From Sporobolomyces roseus (taxonomy: Eukaryota; Basidiomycota; Microbotryomycetes; Sporidiobolales; Sporidiobolaceae), in the NCBI GenBank assembly GCA_016617785.1, contig JADILM010000006.1, positions 744,001 to 808,000 of the forward strand: a DNA stretch of 64,000 nucleotides, in the 5' to 3' direction. Of the stretch, positions 12,205 through 24,018 are shown piece by piece. The translations under genes and the position numbers were made by a program. Numbering within the stretch: the stretch's first letter is position 1; each line of letters opens with the position of its first letter. Under the pieces are notes generated by a model. It was not told where the DNA came from. It made no database searches and saw only the letters and a list, made by a program, of their open reading frames with translations.

Positions 12205-12402
12205 TTGGAGATTCGGATGATTCTAAGAAGGGATGGGATGACTTCGGGTTAGCATCTAGAGCTTGAGAGGAGTGATAGGAGTGTAGTGACTGACTGTATA
12301 GAGGGTTCAGGTGATTGAATGTGAAGGGTAAGAGCCTGAAAGATGAGAAGTTTGTTTCTCTCTCTTTCTTGAATCTCATCATCGAACTCTATCATCTCAA
12401 CC
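12205..12402. promoter_or_regulatory. Shared divergent promoter of COA3 and ATP12
   Basis: Only 198 bp separate the two start codons, and the genes face away from each other, so regulatory sites must overlap. Both products are assembly factors of oxidative phosphorylation (complexes IV and V). I could not single out a transcription-factor motif. Confidence 0.6.
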
Positions 12403-13703
12403 ATGTTACGCTCTACAACAATTCGAACATTCTCAAAACCTTGTACAAGATGCTTATCGACCGTTACCCCATCCGCGGCTGCTTCCTCGGCGCTCCCTCA
12501 ACAAACTGAATCTCAATCAAAACGTAAACTCCGCTCTCTCCCTCTTTCAATTAGAGCTGCTCACTGATAGCTAGTCGAGATCGTTATAGGAGCTGAGAAG
12601 ATGATGCGAAGGTTTTGGAAAATTGTTGCATTAGAGAAACGTTCTCAAGGTGAATCTTCCCCCTCTCTCTGCTCTCTCTCTCTCTCTCTCTCTCTCTAGC
12701 TAACTCGATGTGTGTGTAACAGATGAATGGGCAGTATTATTAGACAAGAGGACCCTCAAGACTCCAGGAGGATTACCATTATTGATGCCTAAAGAGAGAT
12801 TACCCGTCGCATTACTCATCGCAGAGGAATGGGAGAACCAAGTAGCAGTATTGAAACCTCATACTCTACCCATGGTCAGTCTTCTGACATCCTTTCGTAC
12901 ACGCGCTCGAAACTTTGAGCTGATGTAGAAGTGGTGGATGCTTGACAGACTTCAATTGCGAGTCGAGCGTTGGATGGATTAGGTTCGAAACAAGTTAGAC
13001 AAGATGTCGTTGCTGGACTCTTGAAATATTTGGATACAGATACTGTCTGGTACTCTACCCTCTCTCCTCCCTACTCTCTTCAAAACTGATCTCATTGTGT
13101 GGATTGGGGAATTTTTCTTAGTTTCCATGAAGATTTCCCAGAGCGCTTGGTTCAACTCCAACAGAAACATTGGTCACCTCTCCTCGAATGGGTGAGGAGT
13201 ACTTATAGTGTCGAATTGAACGTGTATGAAGGGATTTTGAATACTAAACAACCTGATGCGACAATCTTGAAATTGGGAAGCGTGGTTGCCGATTATGATG
13301 CTTTCAAATTAGCTGGTTAGTCCCTCTCTTTACTTTCTCTCTTTCTTGATTGAGCTTCGAAAACAGTGCTGATGTGATGACCGTGGGTGGGTGGAACAGC
13401 GTTTGAGAGGTCAGTGTTGGCTAGTAAAAGTTATTTGATCGCACTTGGATTGGTTGAAGGGTTCTTTACGGTTGATGAAGCGGCTCAGGCGGCTCATGTC
13501 GAGGTACAGAGTCAGATTGATCGATGGGGTGAAGTAGAGGATAGTAAGCAAACTGTTTCTTTCGCTTCTCATCTGTTCAATCGAGGAAAGAAGCTGATGT
13601 GGATGAATGGTTGTTTGCAGCTCATGATGTAGATCACCAAGATGTCAGGGTCAGATTGGGTTCCGCTGCGTTATTGGTAGCTAGTCAACCTCAATTGGCG
13701 TAA
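12403..13703 (+). CDS. ATP12: F1-ATPase assembly chaperone Atp12
   Basis: Atp12 binds free F1 alpha subunit in the matrix and prevents its aggregation before alpha-beta assembly. The ATG at 12403 opens an Arg/Ser/Thr-rich, acid-poor leader (MLRSTTIRTFSKPCTRCLST), a typical mitochondrial presequence. It lies in a different frame from the longer uninterrupted frame there. After an intron (12524 to about 12572) come MMRRFWKIVALEK, then DEWAVLLDKRTLKTPGG and LPVALLIAEEWENQ, the family core. Later exons give LKYLDTDTVC, WVRSTYSVELNVYEGI, and SYLIALGLVEGFFTVDEAA, the conserved C-terminal helix block. The last exon reads HDVDHQDVRVRLGSAALLVA and ends with TAA at 13701-13703. At least seven exons. 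The partner gene for F1 beta, ATP2, lies 13 kb away. Confidence 0.92.
12672..12698 (+). repeat. CT dinucleotide microsatellite in an ATP12 intron
   Basis: This is an uninterrupted CT run of about 13 units inside the second ATP12 intron. Similar shorter CT runs occur in other introns (for example about 7286-7305 in PHO81) and act as polypyrimidine-rich intron filler. Confidence 0.85.
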
Positions 13704-13979
13704 ATTCTGTCGATTGAGTGAGGGTTGATGAAAATCCGACTTGCTTTGTCGAGATTTCGACGGGAGTTTGTTGCCTCGCGAAGTGTACTCGGCGCGCCAT
13801 CGAGGGCTCACTGTCGAGACAGAATAGAGAGACATTTTTCACTTCGGAACTTGGCCATGGAAGAAATTCATAATTTCATCCATGCGAACTTGGTTTCCTC
13901 CTTCTTCTCACTCTTCTTAGTTCGGTCGACAGCCCATCAAAATCACATCAATTAGTACGGTATTGGCCAGCGCCGTTAA
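13704..13979. other. Gap between ATP12 and the GDS-motif protein
   Basis: This roughly 276-bp region should hold the promoter and probably a small first coding exon of the downstream gene, because that gene's main exon has no ATG at its beginning. I could not define the exon with confidence. Confidence 0.4.
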
Positions 13980-15776
13980 AGCTGTGCGTCCGGGCTAGCC
14001 AGCGTGAACAGCTTCAACTCAACTCGTCGGCGGGTTAGCAACACCCCTGCACTTGGTAGCTCCTCCCCATCATTCTCCAACTCTCCATCACTCTATCAAG
14101 ATGCTTCTTCTTCCTACACTACTTCCTCGAGACCCGGTCAAGGATTGAATGGAACTTCTTCGGAGAGAACTACGAGGGGTGGATTCTTGTACAGGAGTAA
14201 GAGCTATCAAGGGAATGGTAAAGATAAGGCTAGAGGATGGATGGGGTTCAACGATGTGTTACAATTGAGGAGAGGTGGGAAATTGACTAAACGAGGCTGG
14301 TTACTAGTTGTAACTTGCTTGTGTACTCTCTGGTTCATTCTAGGTAGAATGTAAGCCACTCCTACTCTCTCAAATCACCGAGGCTGACTTTCGTAATGAG
14401 ATAGTATTCACTTGACTTCTCACCCATTCGTCCCTTGTAACGCCTTTCAAGTTCCAGGACGACTACACATGAACCTCACCTCCCCATTACACACTCTCTG
14501 GCTCCCGATGAACCCCTCGACCTGCCCAGCACTCCCACCGTACCTCCCTCAACTCTGGCAATTAACTCATGGACCCCATCGAAAATTCCCTTCTTACCCT
14601 CCTTCGACCTTTCCTCCTGAATACTCGATCATGTCACCTCCCGAACCACTCCCCCCATCCCTCCATTCAACCTACTACCATCGTCACAGTAACCAAGTCG
14701 AGGGAAGTAAGAAAGATTCAATCTCTTTCTTGAGACAGAAACGTAAACACCCTCCAACTATCTTGTTATTGGGTGATTCAGTCGATCGTAATGGACTCGT
14801 TCATTTCTGTCAATTATTCAAACAAAACGTCTCGATCTCTCTCTACTCGGACATTACTTCTCACCCACCTCCTCCCTACCCTCCCGATTTGACGAAAGAG
14901 CACGGTCCGAAATACTTGGGGTGGGATCAGAGAGGTTTGATGCATTTGTGTGAGATCCCTTTTTATCATGATGAGGGAGGAGAAAGGGGGGTTGCAGTGA
15001 GAATAGTGAATGGTTTTCATTATGGGATGGACGCTTTGGATGAGTTTAATACACCTGATCATACGGATTGGCATGCACCTGGGAGGATAGAGAAGAGGAT
15101 TGATCGATTGGTTTTACCGGTTATTGAGCAATTGAACGAGAGGGATGGGGGGAAGGGAGATGGGAGGGATAAAATCGATCTAGTACAAATTCATTCGGGC
15201 ATGTGGGACCTCGTGAGCTTCTTCCCTCTCACTCTCAGAAGCGGGCAAGGATCTGATGAGTGAGGAGGGAGAGTTAGGCATTGTTTGGTATGCAGGATGA
15301 TAAACATCATTTCGATTTGACTACTCCTTTGTCACCGGAACAATTAGCTTGGTGGCAAGAAAGAATGTCTTCTACGATCTATCATGTCAGGCAGAGGTTC
15401 CCGAGGAGTAGGATAGTGTTCAGGAAACTGCACAGGACTGACGATTCAGTTTTGGGTACTCAATATATCACGAATCGTTAGTTTTCTCTCTCTCTCCCCC
15501 TCCTCTCTCCTTTCCTTAACACTGATAAACGATATTTTGGATGTTTCAGTTCGAGTGAATCAATTGAGGCATTTACAGGAAGAGATTGCGAGAACTTTTA
15601 ACCTCCCAACGTTCGATTTCAATCAACCTTTGGAGGGATACCAGTTGTTTCAAGAGAAGGTACATCCGTTGTTGGTACCCGGTGGAGTTGTCTACGCTCA
15701 GAACTTGATGCATCAACTGAGATTGGCAGTCGAGGGGAGAACGAGTTGGAGGAGAGGTTGGTTTAAGGATGATTAG
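13980..15776 (+). CDS. Type II membrane protein with SGNH/GDS-motif luminal domain; start unresolved
   Basis: The open frame starts after TAA at 13977-13979 but has no early ATG, so a short upstream exon probably supplies the start. The N-terminal cytosolic part is Ser-rich. One hydrophobic helix follows (LLVVTCLCTLWFILG, about 14300-14345), directly after basic residues, giving type II topology. After an intron at about 14350-14415 the luminal part carries ILLLGDSVDRNG, a GDS nucleophile block like that of SGNH hydrolases and PMR5/TBL-type acyltransferases. It also has VQIHSGMWDLVS, an exon with WWQERMSSTIYHVRQRFPRS, and a C-terminal HPLLVPGG segment that may hold the catalytic His. The likely cell role is an acyl-transferase or esterase acting on glycans in the secretory pathway. 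This is inferred from fold motifs only. The stop is at 15774-15776. Confidence 0.65.
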
Positions 15777-15994
15777 AGGGATTTTATCGTTATTCGCGGA
15801 TTCAGTACTTTTTAGTTTATACCCTAGCATTTCGTTCTGCATTCTACATTCAGCGTTCGAGTCTTGGGTAGCGCCGGGAGAGTCAGTTGGGGTGATTTTA
15901 CTTTTTTCAACTTGTCCAAATTTGAAGTGAGAAATGACGAGGCGAACTCTCTCTTTTCTTCTTCTCACTTCCCACTCTCCCATCTCAGCAAGCA

Positions 15995-18900
15995 ATGACA
16001 ACAACTACAATTCCACCTAACCTCTTGGCTCGTCTCTCAGCGCCTCGCGCTTCCCAACTCGTTCATCGAGAAGGTTCGTTCACTCTCCACTCTCTTCCTC
16101 CTCTCTCTCGCTGACCCTTCCCCTCCTAATCCAGAATGCACTCAATGCTTCGATACGATCTACCTATTGGGTCCACTCGGTTTAGACGTTTGTCTCGAGT
16201 GTTTCAACGGGAGTTGTTCGACTGGATCAACTAATCAACATTCCCTCTTACACGCCAAGAATACTGGTCACAAGTTAGTGGTCAATATCATCAAGAGGAA
16301 GAAACCTCAAGAAGTCAAAAAACAGAGAGTGAGTCCCTTGAGAATTGACATTATTTCGGAGAGTGCAAAGTGAGAGAGCTGATGTGAAAGAGGTTTGAAT
16401 TAGGATGATCTTGAACCACCAGTTAAGAAATTGATGATTAGGGAAGAACCGACAGAGGAGGAAGAATACGAGACTGAAACGAAGGTGAAATATTTCGACG
16501 ATCCAAGTGGGGAATGGAAAGAGGTAGATCAGGCTCAAACAGAACAGGTACGCACTCGCTTCTTCTTCAGTAGACAGAGGGAATCATGCTGAGGGGTAAG
16601 GTGAGATGTACAGCTGAAGGAAGTCGTCGAGGGAGTTTTGAATTCGATGAGTTCTGCTCAAAAGAGTGAAGTTCAAGCTTGGGAGGAAGAAATCGTTCCT
16701 TGTACTCACACTACCGATCTCGTACAACCTTCTTCATCCTCCACCGAGAAACACAAACTATCAAGTGCGTCGAAATCTCGTTACGAACTCTTGATTCTCT
16801 CGGGATCGAACTGAGTTCTTTTGAGACTTGCGTGGCACAGCTCATTGCTCAAAGTGTGATTTGACGTCGAACTTGTGGTTATGCTTGATCTGTGGAGCGT
16901 TGGGATGTGGAAGACAACAATTCGGAGGAGGGGGAGGAAACGGACATGGATTGGAACATACGAAAGAGACGGGTCATTCAGTCGCTGTCAAATTGGGTAC
17001 TATCGAACCTGATGGTTCAGCAGGTATGCCCTTCCTCTCGAGAAAATCTCGCCCATTTGAGTGAAGACTGATGTTTTCGTTTGAGGTGAGCATAGATGTT
17101 TATTGTTATGCATGTGACGACGCTCGAACGGATCCTCATCTTGCGAAACACCTTGCAACATTCGGAATAGAGGTTGCTTCGCAGAAGAAGACGGAGAAAT
17201 CAATGACTGAATTGGTACGTTACCCTCTCTTTTGCATGTCTCGTCGATATCGAGCTGATGTTTTGGAAGGGGAGGTACAGCAAGTCGAGCAGAATATGAA
17301 CTTTGATTTCGCGATGACTGGGGCGGATGGAAAGGAATTGGAACCTGTGTTCGGACCTGGATTGACGGGTTTAAAAAATCTCGGTAACTCGTGCGTTGAG
17401 TGTCGCTTCGATACTCCCTCGCAAACAGAGGACTGATCGATACAATACTTCATTCACAGGTGTTACATGGCTTCCTCGCTTCAATCCCTTTTCTCCCTCC
17501 CAGTCTTTCAAGATCGTTACCTCACTTCTTTCCTCACTCACACTCCTTCCTGTTTCAACCCTTCTCCCGCCACATGCTTCGAATGTCAAATGTCAAAGAT
17601 CGCCGACGGACTCCTCTCTGGTCGTTATTCAGTTCCCTCTGCTCCCTCTCCTTCCTCCTCCGATTCTCCTTCCCCCGGATTCGAAGTTTCCTCAGATCGT
17701 TCAAAACCTCAACTCCAATTCCAACAAGGGATCAAACCTTCGATGTTCAAAGCTCTAGTCGGTAAAGATCACGCCGAATTCTCAACTATGAAACAACAAG
17801 ACGCTGGAGAATTCTTGACGCATTTGTTGGAGTTCATCAAGAGGAGTAGTAAGAGAGAAGGGAATGGAGAGATCGAGGTTAGTGCGGATACTTTCGGGTT
17901 TGAAATGGAGGAGAGGTTGAAATGTACCGAATGTAAGGGTGTTAGGTATAGGAAACAAGAACAGGAGGGTTTGAGTTTGCCCGTTCCCGTGAGACCGAAG
18001 AAGAAGGAGGATGGGATGGAAGTTGAAGGAGAGGCTAAGAAGGAAGAGCTCTTTGAGGAGGTCGAGTTGAGGGAATGTTTCGAGGATTTGACGAGACCCG
18101 TCGAGATCGAGTATCATTGTCCTGCTTGTGAGAAAAAGGTTACTGCACTCAAGTGAGTCTCGATCTCTCGTTATAGCTATCACGCTATCGTCTAGCTAAC
18201 AGTGACAAGCTTGGACTTGCAGATCAACTAAATTCTCGACGTTCCCAAAAGTTCTCATCGTCAACGCAAACCGATTCCAACTTGAAAACTGGGTTCCCCG
18301 CAAGGTCGATGTACCAATCCTCCTCGATCCGAAATCTGTCGACTTGTCTGCTCATCTCGGTGGAGGATTACAAGCGGGAGAGAAAGAGTTACCTGAATCA
18401 AAGGACGAAGAATCAGGTTCGTTTCCTCTTTCCTTCAGTCAGGAATCGCGCGCTGAGGTGGAGCTCTAGCGAACAGGTCCGAAAGAGCATACTTTCGATC
18501 AAGCTTCAATTGACGCTTTGACGGGAATGGGTTTCCCTGAGATTCGAGCGAAGAGAGCTTTACTCAAGACTGGCAACACTGGTGCCGAGTCGGCGATGGA
18601 GTGGTTGTTTGCCCATATGGAAGACACTGGCAAGTCTACTTCTCTCGCGTAATCGTCGGAAAGACAACTTCGCTTACTCCGGTTGGAACGCACTTGCAGA
18701 TTTGGATGATCCTTTACCACCACCTGAATCATCCGGAGCCGCTCCGAGTGGAGGTAACGAACCTAGTCCCGAACAGATCTCGATGATTGTCGATTTGGGT
18801 TTCACACCTCAACAAGGGAAGAAAGCTTTACTCGAAACTGTACGTTCTTCCTTCCGTTCCCTTCTCTCCAACTCTTCGACCGCCCACTGATGCTTGTGTG

Positions 18901-19262
18901 CGAATGTTTAGGGCGGTGACCCGAATCGAGCTGTCGAATGGCTCTTCTCACATCCCGACGACGATGGCACGATCGCCGCTCCCTCAGCCTCCTCTTCCTC
19001 TCCCACCACTACTCGTGGTTCCTCGACTCTCCCGGCAAAGTATCGACTCAAAACCTTCATTTCCCACAAAGGACCCTCAGTTCATTCAGGTCATTACGTC
19101 TCGCACGTTTTGACGGGTCAAGCAGATCCAACTGGGGAAGGGAAAGGTAGTTGGGTCTTGTTCAACGATGAGAAAGTCGTGAGGGCTGATGGAGGGGAAC
19201 AAGGTGCAGAGGAATGGATGAAGAAAGGTTATGTTTACTTGTTTGAACGACTTGACGAGTAA
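15995..19262 (+). CDS. UBP14: Ubiquitin C-terminal hydrolase Ubp14 / USP5 (isopeptidase T)
   Basis: Ubp14/USP5 disassembles unanchored polyubiquitin chains. The ATG at 15995 gives MTTTTIPPNLLARLSAPRAS. The cryptic zinc-finger half follows (ECTQCFDTIYLLGPLGLDVC, 16130-16300), then the true ZnF-UBP (CSKCDLTSNLWLCLICGALG, HTKETGHSVAVKLGT, about 16845-17010), which reads the free ubiquitin C-terminus. The catalytic Cys box GLKNLGNSCYMASSLQSL is split by an intron (about 17388-17460). QQDAGEFLTHLLEFI follows at 17780. Two UBA domains occur at about 18510-18630 and 18770-18950 (LTGMGFPEIRAKRALLKTGN; MIVDLGFTPQQGKKALLET). The His box VHSGHYVSHVL and WVLFNDEKVV end the domain near 19080-19170. Catalytic Cys and His are intact. 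TAA is at 19260-19262. About eleven exons. Confidence 0.95.
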
Positions 19263-19374
19263 GAAAACAGAAACAATTTCGTCGACTCCAATTGTCAATA
19301 GCAGTCTCTCTCTTTCTCTCTCTCGCTCTGTGTCTCGCGGGCTTCTGCGAGTAAGTGAGAGTTACGCGTTGCTT

Positions 19375-20563
19375 TCAACCGAATGCGGCCCATTCCAAAC
19401 TCAAATACTCTGCTTCCTCCTTTTCCTCGTTCCAACTCGCTAACAAATGACTCTTCTTGACCGCGGTTGCCAACCTTCCGTAGGCTACTAGATCGAGAGG
19501 CATGATTGATGTTGTGGGAGTCGACAAGATGGTCAAGGTGAAATGTGAATGATACCTCAACGGATCGCCTGTGCGTTCGTCGCCGTCTCTCCCTAGTCAA
19601 TCTACCGATACGAGAACAAACTAGCGAGAATCGAGAGCGTACCTGGATAAACCAAGAAGTCACCGCCAAACCTCAATCCACCACCCATGTAAAACCCTTT
19701 CCTCCAAAGATCCTCGAAAACCTTACACTTGCTCTCCTCCAACCTATTCCCTTCTCTCGGATAACTCCAAACCTTTTTCTCCCTCGCCTCTTCGAGCGTC
19801 TTACAAGTCGCCTCGGGTAACGTAGGATCGTACCATGGGTAAGGGGAAGAAGTAGGATCGATCAAAATCGTATAAGGAATCTTTTCCAATTCTTCTTTCG
19901 TCGGTTCCCGTTGTTCTCCCTCCTCCAAAATCGAAGGTGGACCAGTATTCTCCTTCCCTTGTGGAATATCCGGAACAAACACTTCGAATCCATCTTGACG
20001 TTGTTGTTTCAAGGCTTTCTCTTGTTTCAATCTTCGTTTCTTTTCAATCTTGTCTGCGTGGAGTGATTTCATTTCGGCCGCTTTCCGGGTCTCGTACTCG
20101 TAGGTTGTTTTCTGTTGGGATTCGATTGCGGAAGAACGAGATTTCGAGTAGGAGGAGGATTGGGAGAGTAATGGAGAGAGGTGTGCAGAGGATTCATCGA
20201 TTAATACAGCGATTTCTGTTCCGATTCCTTCGGACTATCAGCTCAGATGCGATGGATAGTCTGGAAAGAAGTGCACGAACGGTTCTTGACCAATAGTACG
20301 ACTTCTTCAGGTAACAAAACGAGAGGTAAACCCAAAAAGACATTTTGTTGAGTCACTTGAGGGAGAGTTCCTTGTAGTGATCCACAGATGTGATGTTGCA
20401 CCCTCAGTTTCTGTATGTCTATATTCGATAGAGGAGGGTCAGTGAGAAGAGAAGGGAGAGAGAAGAGAGAGAAAAGCGAACCATTGAGATCCCACAAGTA
20501 GGCTTTCTGATTTGCTACTCTGATCTTTATCCGTTCATCTACAGGTTCAGGAGAGTTAGACAT
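19375..20563 (-). CDS. SEN34: tRNA-splicing endonuclease subunit Sen34
   Basis: Sen34 is a catalytic subunit of the tRNA intron endonuclease and cuts the 3' splice site. The ATG is at 20561-20563. The N-terminal domain reads AYLWDLNG, an intron, then DIQKLRVQHHICGSLQGTLP and QQNVFLGLPLVLLPEEVVLL, the family hallmark. A Lys/Gln-rich linker follows, then LEEAREKKVW. The nuclease core follows with YMGGGLRFGGDFLVYPGDP (catalytic Tyr near 19690), RYHSHFT (catalytic His near 19545) and AVKKSHLLASW (catalytic Lys near 19430). An intron of about 75 nt splits the core after LVYPG. The stop is at 19375-19377, only 112 bp from the UBP14 stop, so the two genes converge. All three catalytic residues are present. 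Confidence 0.94.
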
Positions 20564-20784
20564 GGTTACTTTGAAGCGGAGTGAGTGGGAGGAGAGAGGG
20601 AAAGTCGCAGAGTTCGCTTGATCTTTAACGCTTCACTCGCAACTAGACAAGTCCACTGACAGCTCAATCGAATCACAAGCACCTCTCCGTTGACCTCTAG
20701 GGCGTCACTGCTCGATATACCAAACTACTCTCCCTCTTTTCCTCATCAATCAACAAACAAAACAACCTCCTTCCCTCACTCACG
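20564..20784. promoter_or_regulatory. Shared divergent promoter of SEN34 and the Rap1-like gene
   Basis: These 221 bp lie between two head-to-head start codons. No specific motif was identified. Confidence 0.5.
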
Positions 20785-23700
20785 ATGACTTCGAGCCAAG
20801 TAGGACTCACACAAGAGTCGAAAAAGGCGGTATCAGGATCAACTGACGAAGAATCAGAAGAACATTCCGAAGACTCGGAGGCTGAAGTCATTTCAACTTT
20901 ACTCACTCCAAAGAAACAATCACAGAAACAATCGACTCCTCCGCAGAACGATGACGGTGAGAAAGCTACTGAGGGAGAGGGAGAAAGTGGAGAAGGAGAG
21001 GGAGACTCTACGATCAAGGAGAAGGAAACTACACCCGTTCAACGTTCTTCGACTCGATTCATTCCAGGACTGGAAGCTCCTACTCCAGAACGAACTCCCC
21101 AGGAGGAACGAACACCAGTCGCGCAGGAGGAGGAGGATTTACCCGTCGAACAAGAACAAGAGGAGGAGGAGGAGGACGTTCCGGTAACTCGTACCAAACA
21201 CCAAAAGAAGACTGCAAACTCGTCACGGAAACCGTCTTCCTTCGAGATCGTCATTCCAACGAAACGAACCCCGAACGTTACGAAGTCTGGGACGAAGGGG
21301 AAAGGGAAAGGGAAAGGGAAAGCGAAGAGAACACCAGAGGAGGAATTGTTCAGGGCAGACGAAGAAGAGGAATTAGCTGGACACGAAACGGATTATAACG
21401 AACCGATTGATCGGCCTCCGACACAGACGAGCAAGAAGGCGAGAGCGAAGGGAAAGGGAAAGGGGAAGGGGAAACAGGTTGTTGTTGAGGACGAAGAGGA
21501 ACCGGAGGTTCAGTCAGCGAGCGGAGCGAACGGAGCGAATGGAACTAGAGGGCCAGTGGCGAGCAGTTCCTCGAGACCCAAGAGGAAAGCGCCGAAGAAG
21601 ACGGTCAAGCAGAATCCCAAGTGGAAATCGAATGAGATGGTCGATTCGGAGGACGATCAGGATGCCGACGATGAGGATCAATCACCTGTCGCCCAAGATT
21701 CAGATCACGAGGTGCGACCGCAGGAGGAGGAAAGAAGAGCAGAGGATCCGAATCAAGTCCCACAAGGTGGACGATCTCTCACGCCTGCATCAGCTCCCCC
21801 TCATCATTCCGACAATCAACGGGATCCGCTCGAGGATCATGACATGCAAGTCTCAGATCAACACGGAGGAGGAAGCGACCAAGAAGAGGACGAATCCTAT
21901 TCTCCCAAACAAAAACGTCGCAAATCCTTCTCGAAATCTCGTTCGAAATCTCGTTCTCGCCCCGCTCCACCTACGACACATTCTCATTCCCCCGCTCCCG
22001 ACGATTCCTTCCCACGCAAGAAATTCCGTCATCGCCGTCGATCTCCCTCTGCAACACCCCCTCTCAACCCAAAGACCTCTCAAGCGACTCAACGACAAGC
22101 ATCAGCGAATCAATTCAATCACTGGGAGCCCTCTGATAATCCCGATCGAGCCAACAACCCAGATCGAGAACAATCTTTCACTCGTTGGTCTTCTCGACGC
22201 GGGAAGTTCGTACCCGATAAGATCTGGTTACATTCAATGGATGGTTCCTCGATCTCTTACACCTCGCAATACGACTCGATTGAGAAGAGGAAGATTTTGG
22301 GAGACAAGTATGGGAGGGAAGAAGTGAGGGAGTTGGTCGAAAGGAATGGAGGGATAGTGGTCGATGCGGATGATATGAGGGATGCGAGAATCGTGGTATT
22401 GCCTGATGGATTGTGGGGTAATGAGGTTTATGCAGAGTTGTATAGGGAAGGAAGGATCTTGGGTGAGTTTGACACTTTCTCTCTTTAGACTGTTTCACGA
22501 TGAATTGCGTTCTAGCTCTGTCGAGTGGTACTGACTTTGAGCTCGTCGCTGATGTACAGGTAAAGATCTCGTCCGAGTCTCCTGGATCATCGAATCAATC
22601 TATCGTCAAGACGAATGTCCCTGTTATCGATCAAATCATTTGCAAGCCGCTCATCAACCCGCTGCACCCAAAGCACCAGTTGCTGTACAGTACTCTCAGA
22701 ATGACGAAGGGAGGTTAATCGATAGGAATAGGGCCTACGATGTCAAGAATGAGGAGGAGGATTATTGGAAGAAATTGGCGAGGGCATGCGAGATTGGCGG
22801 GGGAGACAACGAGGATCAGATAGAGAGCAATATGATGAAGAGGAGTGACATGTACTCGGAAATGGAGAATAGGTTCTATCCTAGAGTGCGTCGACTACTT
22901 TCCTTCTCGAACGATTTCCTCCGACGAAACTGATCGTGAGAGATGTATGTAACAGTATCGACGAACTCGAGTTGACTATCGAGAGATGTATCCTCAGTTC
23001 TTGCGACGATTGAAAGAGCAGAAACAGAGGAGATATCCGGCTAGGGTAGCGCCTAAACTGGAGGAGATTGAACTCTGGACGAGTGAGGAAGAAGAGGAAG
23101 TTCGAGAATGGAGGAGAGTTAAACGTGAGAAGAGGGAACGAAGAAAGAGGAAGGCGTCGGAAATGCAAGTTGATCGAGAGGAGGAGGAGAACGAGAGGGC
23201 GGCAAAGAAACCCGTCAAGAAGAAGGATTCGTTATTCATTCCGAAGAAACCAAAGGCACGACTAGAGGAAGAAGCACGTTTGGAGGAAGAGGCTCGATTG
23301 GCGTCGGAAGAGCGGGAGGAGGTAAAGAGGAGGGAAAGAGAAGAGACTGTGAGACGAGAAGAGGAAGACGATAGTGTGAGTTCTTGCTCTCTCTCTGCAG
23401 GTCATCCCGTGTTCCTCGCCTGATTCTCTACCCATTGCTCTCTCACAGTTCGACCTCTCGAATCCGGATCTCGAACTCATTCCCTCGCTCGCCCGCAAGT
23501 ATCCCCGATTCGAATCGATCGTCTTCTGCCTATTCTTCCACTCGAATTGCAACTCGACGCGAACTCGACGACTCCTCAAGAATCTTACCAGGCTCAAAGC
23601 GTATCGAAAAGAACGAGACGACGTGAAAGCTGGAACTCTGGCAGAGAACATCAAGAGGGATTTGTTCTCATACGACGAGGACAACAAGCTGTTGAGGATA

Positions 23701-23907
23701 CCTGATCATCTGAACGGCGACGATGTCATTCGAACACGGGAGTGGCAGTTTTTGACGAATCAGCAACAATGGTCAGAGAGGGAATTATGGAAGAGGCTTG
23801 ACATCTTGAGGATGTCGGGACAAGCTTGGAGCAGAGAGTTGGGAGAGGAGGGTACAAGGAACAGGGAATCGGAATGGATACGTCTCAATGAGGTGTTGAC
23901 AACTTGA
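20785..23907 (+). CDS. BRCT-domain protein, candidate Rap1/TERF2IP-type telomere protein
   Basis: Exon 1 (20785 to about 22465) encodes some 460 residues of acidic and Lys/Gly/Ser-rich disordered sequence with nuclear-type basic runs (KGKGKGKGKAKRT, SRSKSRSRPAPP). A BRCT-like fold follows: IWLHSMDGSS, ELVERNGGIVVDADDMRDAR, then across an intron KDLVRVSWIIESIYRQ with the expected Trp. A central region (YWKKLARACEIGGGD) and a long Glu/Arg/Lys coiled-coil follow. The C-terminal part (about 23450-23900) has LFSYDEDNKLLRIP and a helix pair ending RLDILRMSGQAWSREL, and resembles the Rap1 C-terminal interaction module. The order BRCT, charged middle, C-terminal module fits Rap1, but I cannot confirm a Myb domain. 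Without a profile search a different BRCT protein is possible. TGA is at 23905-23907. Confidence 0.55.
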
Positions 23908-24018
23908 TGAGGGAAAATGAAGTTTGGCTGTTCTGTTGTTTCGTTGTCTCGTTTGTAAAGGCTTGTTGATTTGAACAAATAGGATATGTTGCAACCACTA
24001 TACTAGTCTACTGAAGCT

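Noticed and set aside
21407..22327. 306-residue open frame in another frame on the plus strand
   Set aside because: It overlaps the main exon of the Rap1-like gene and is Arg-rich only because of the frame-shifted Lys/Glu/Ser-coding sequence.
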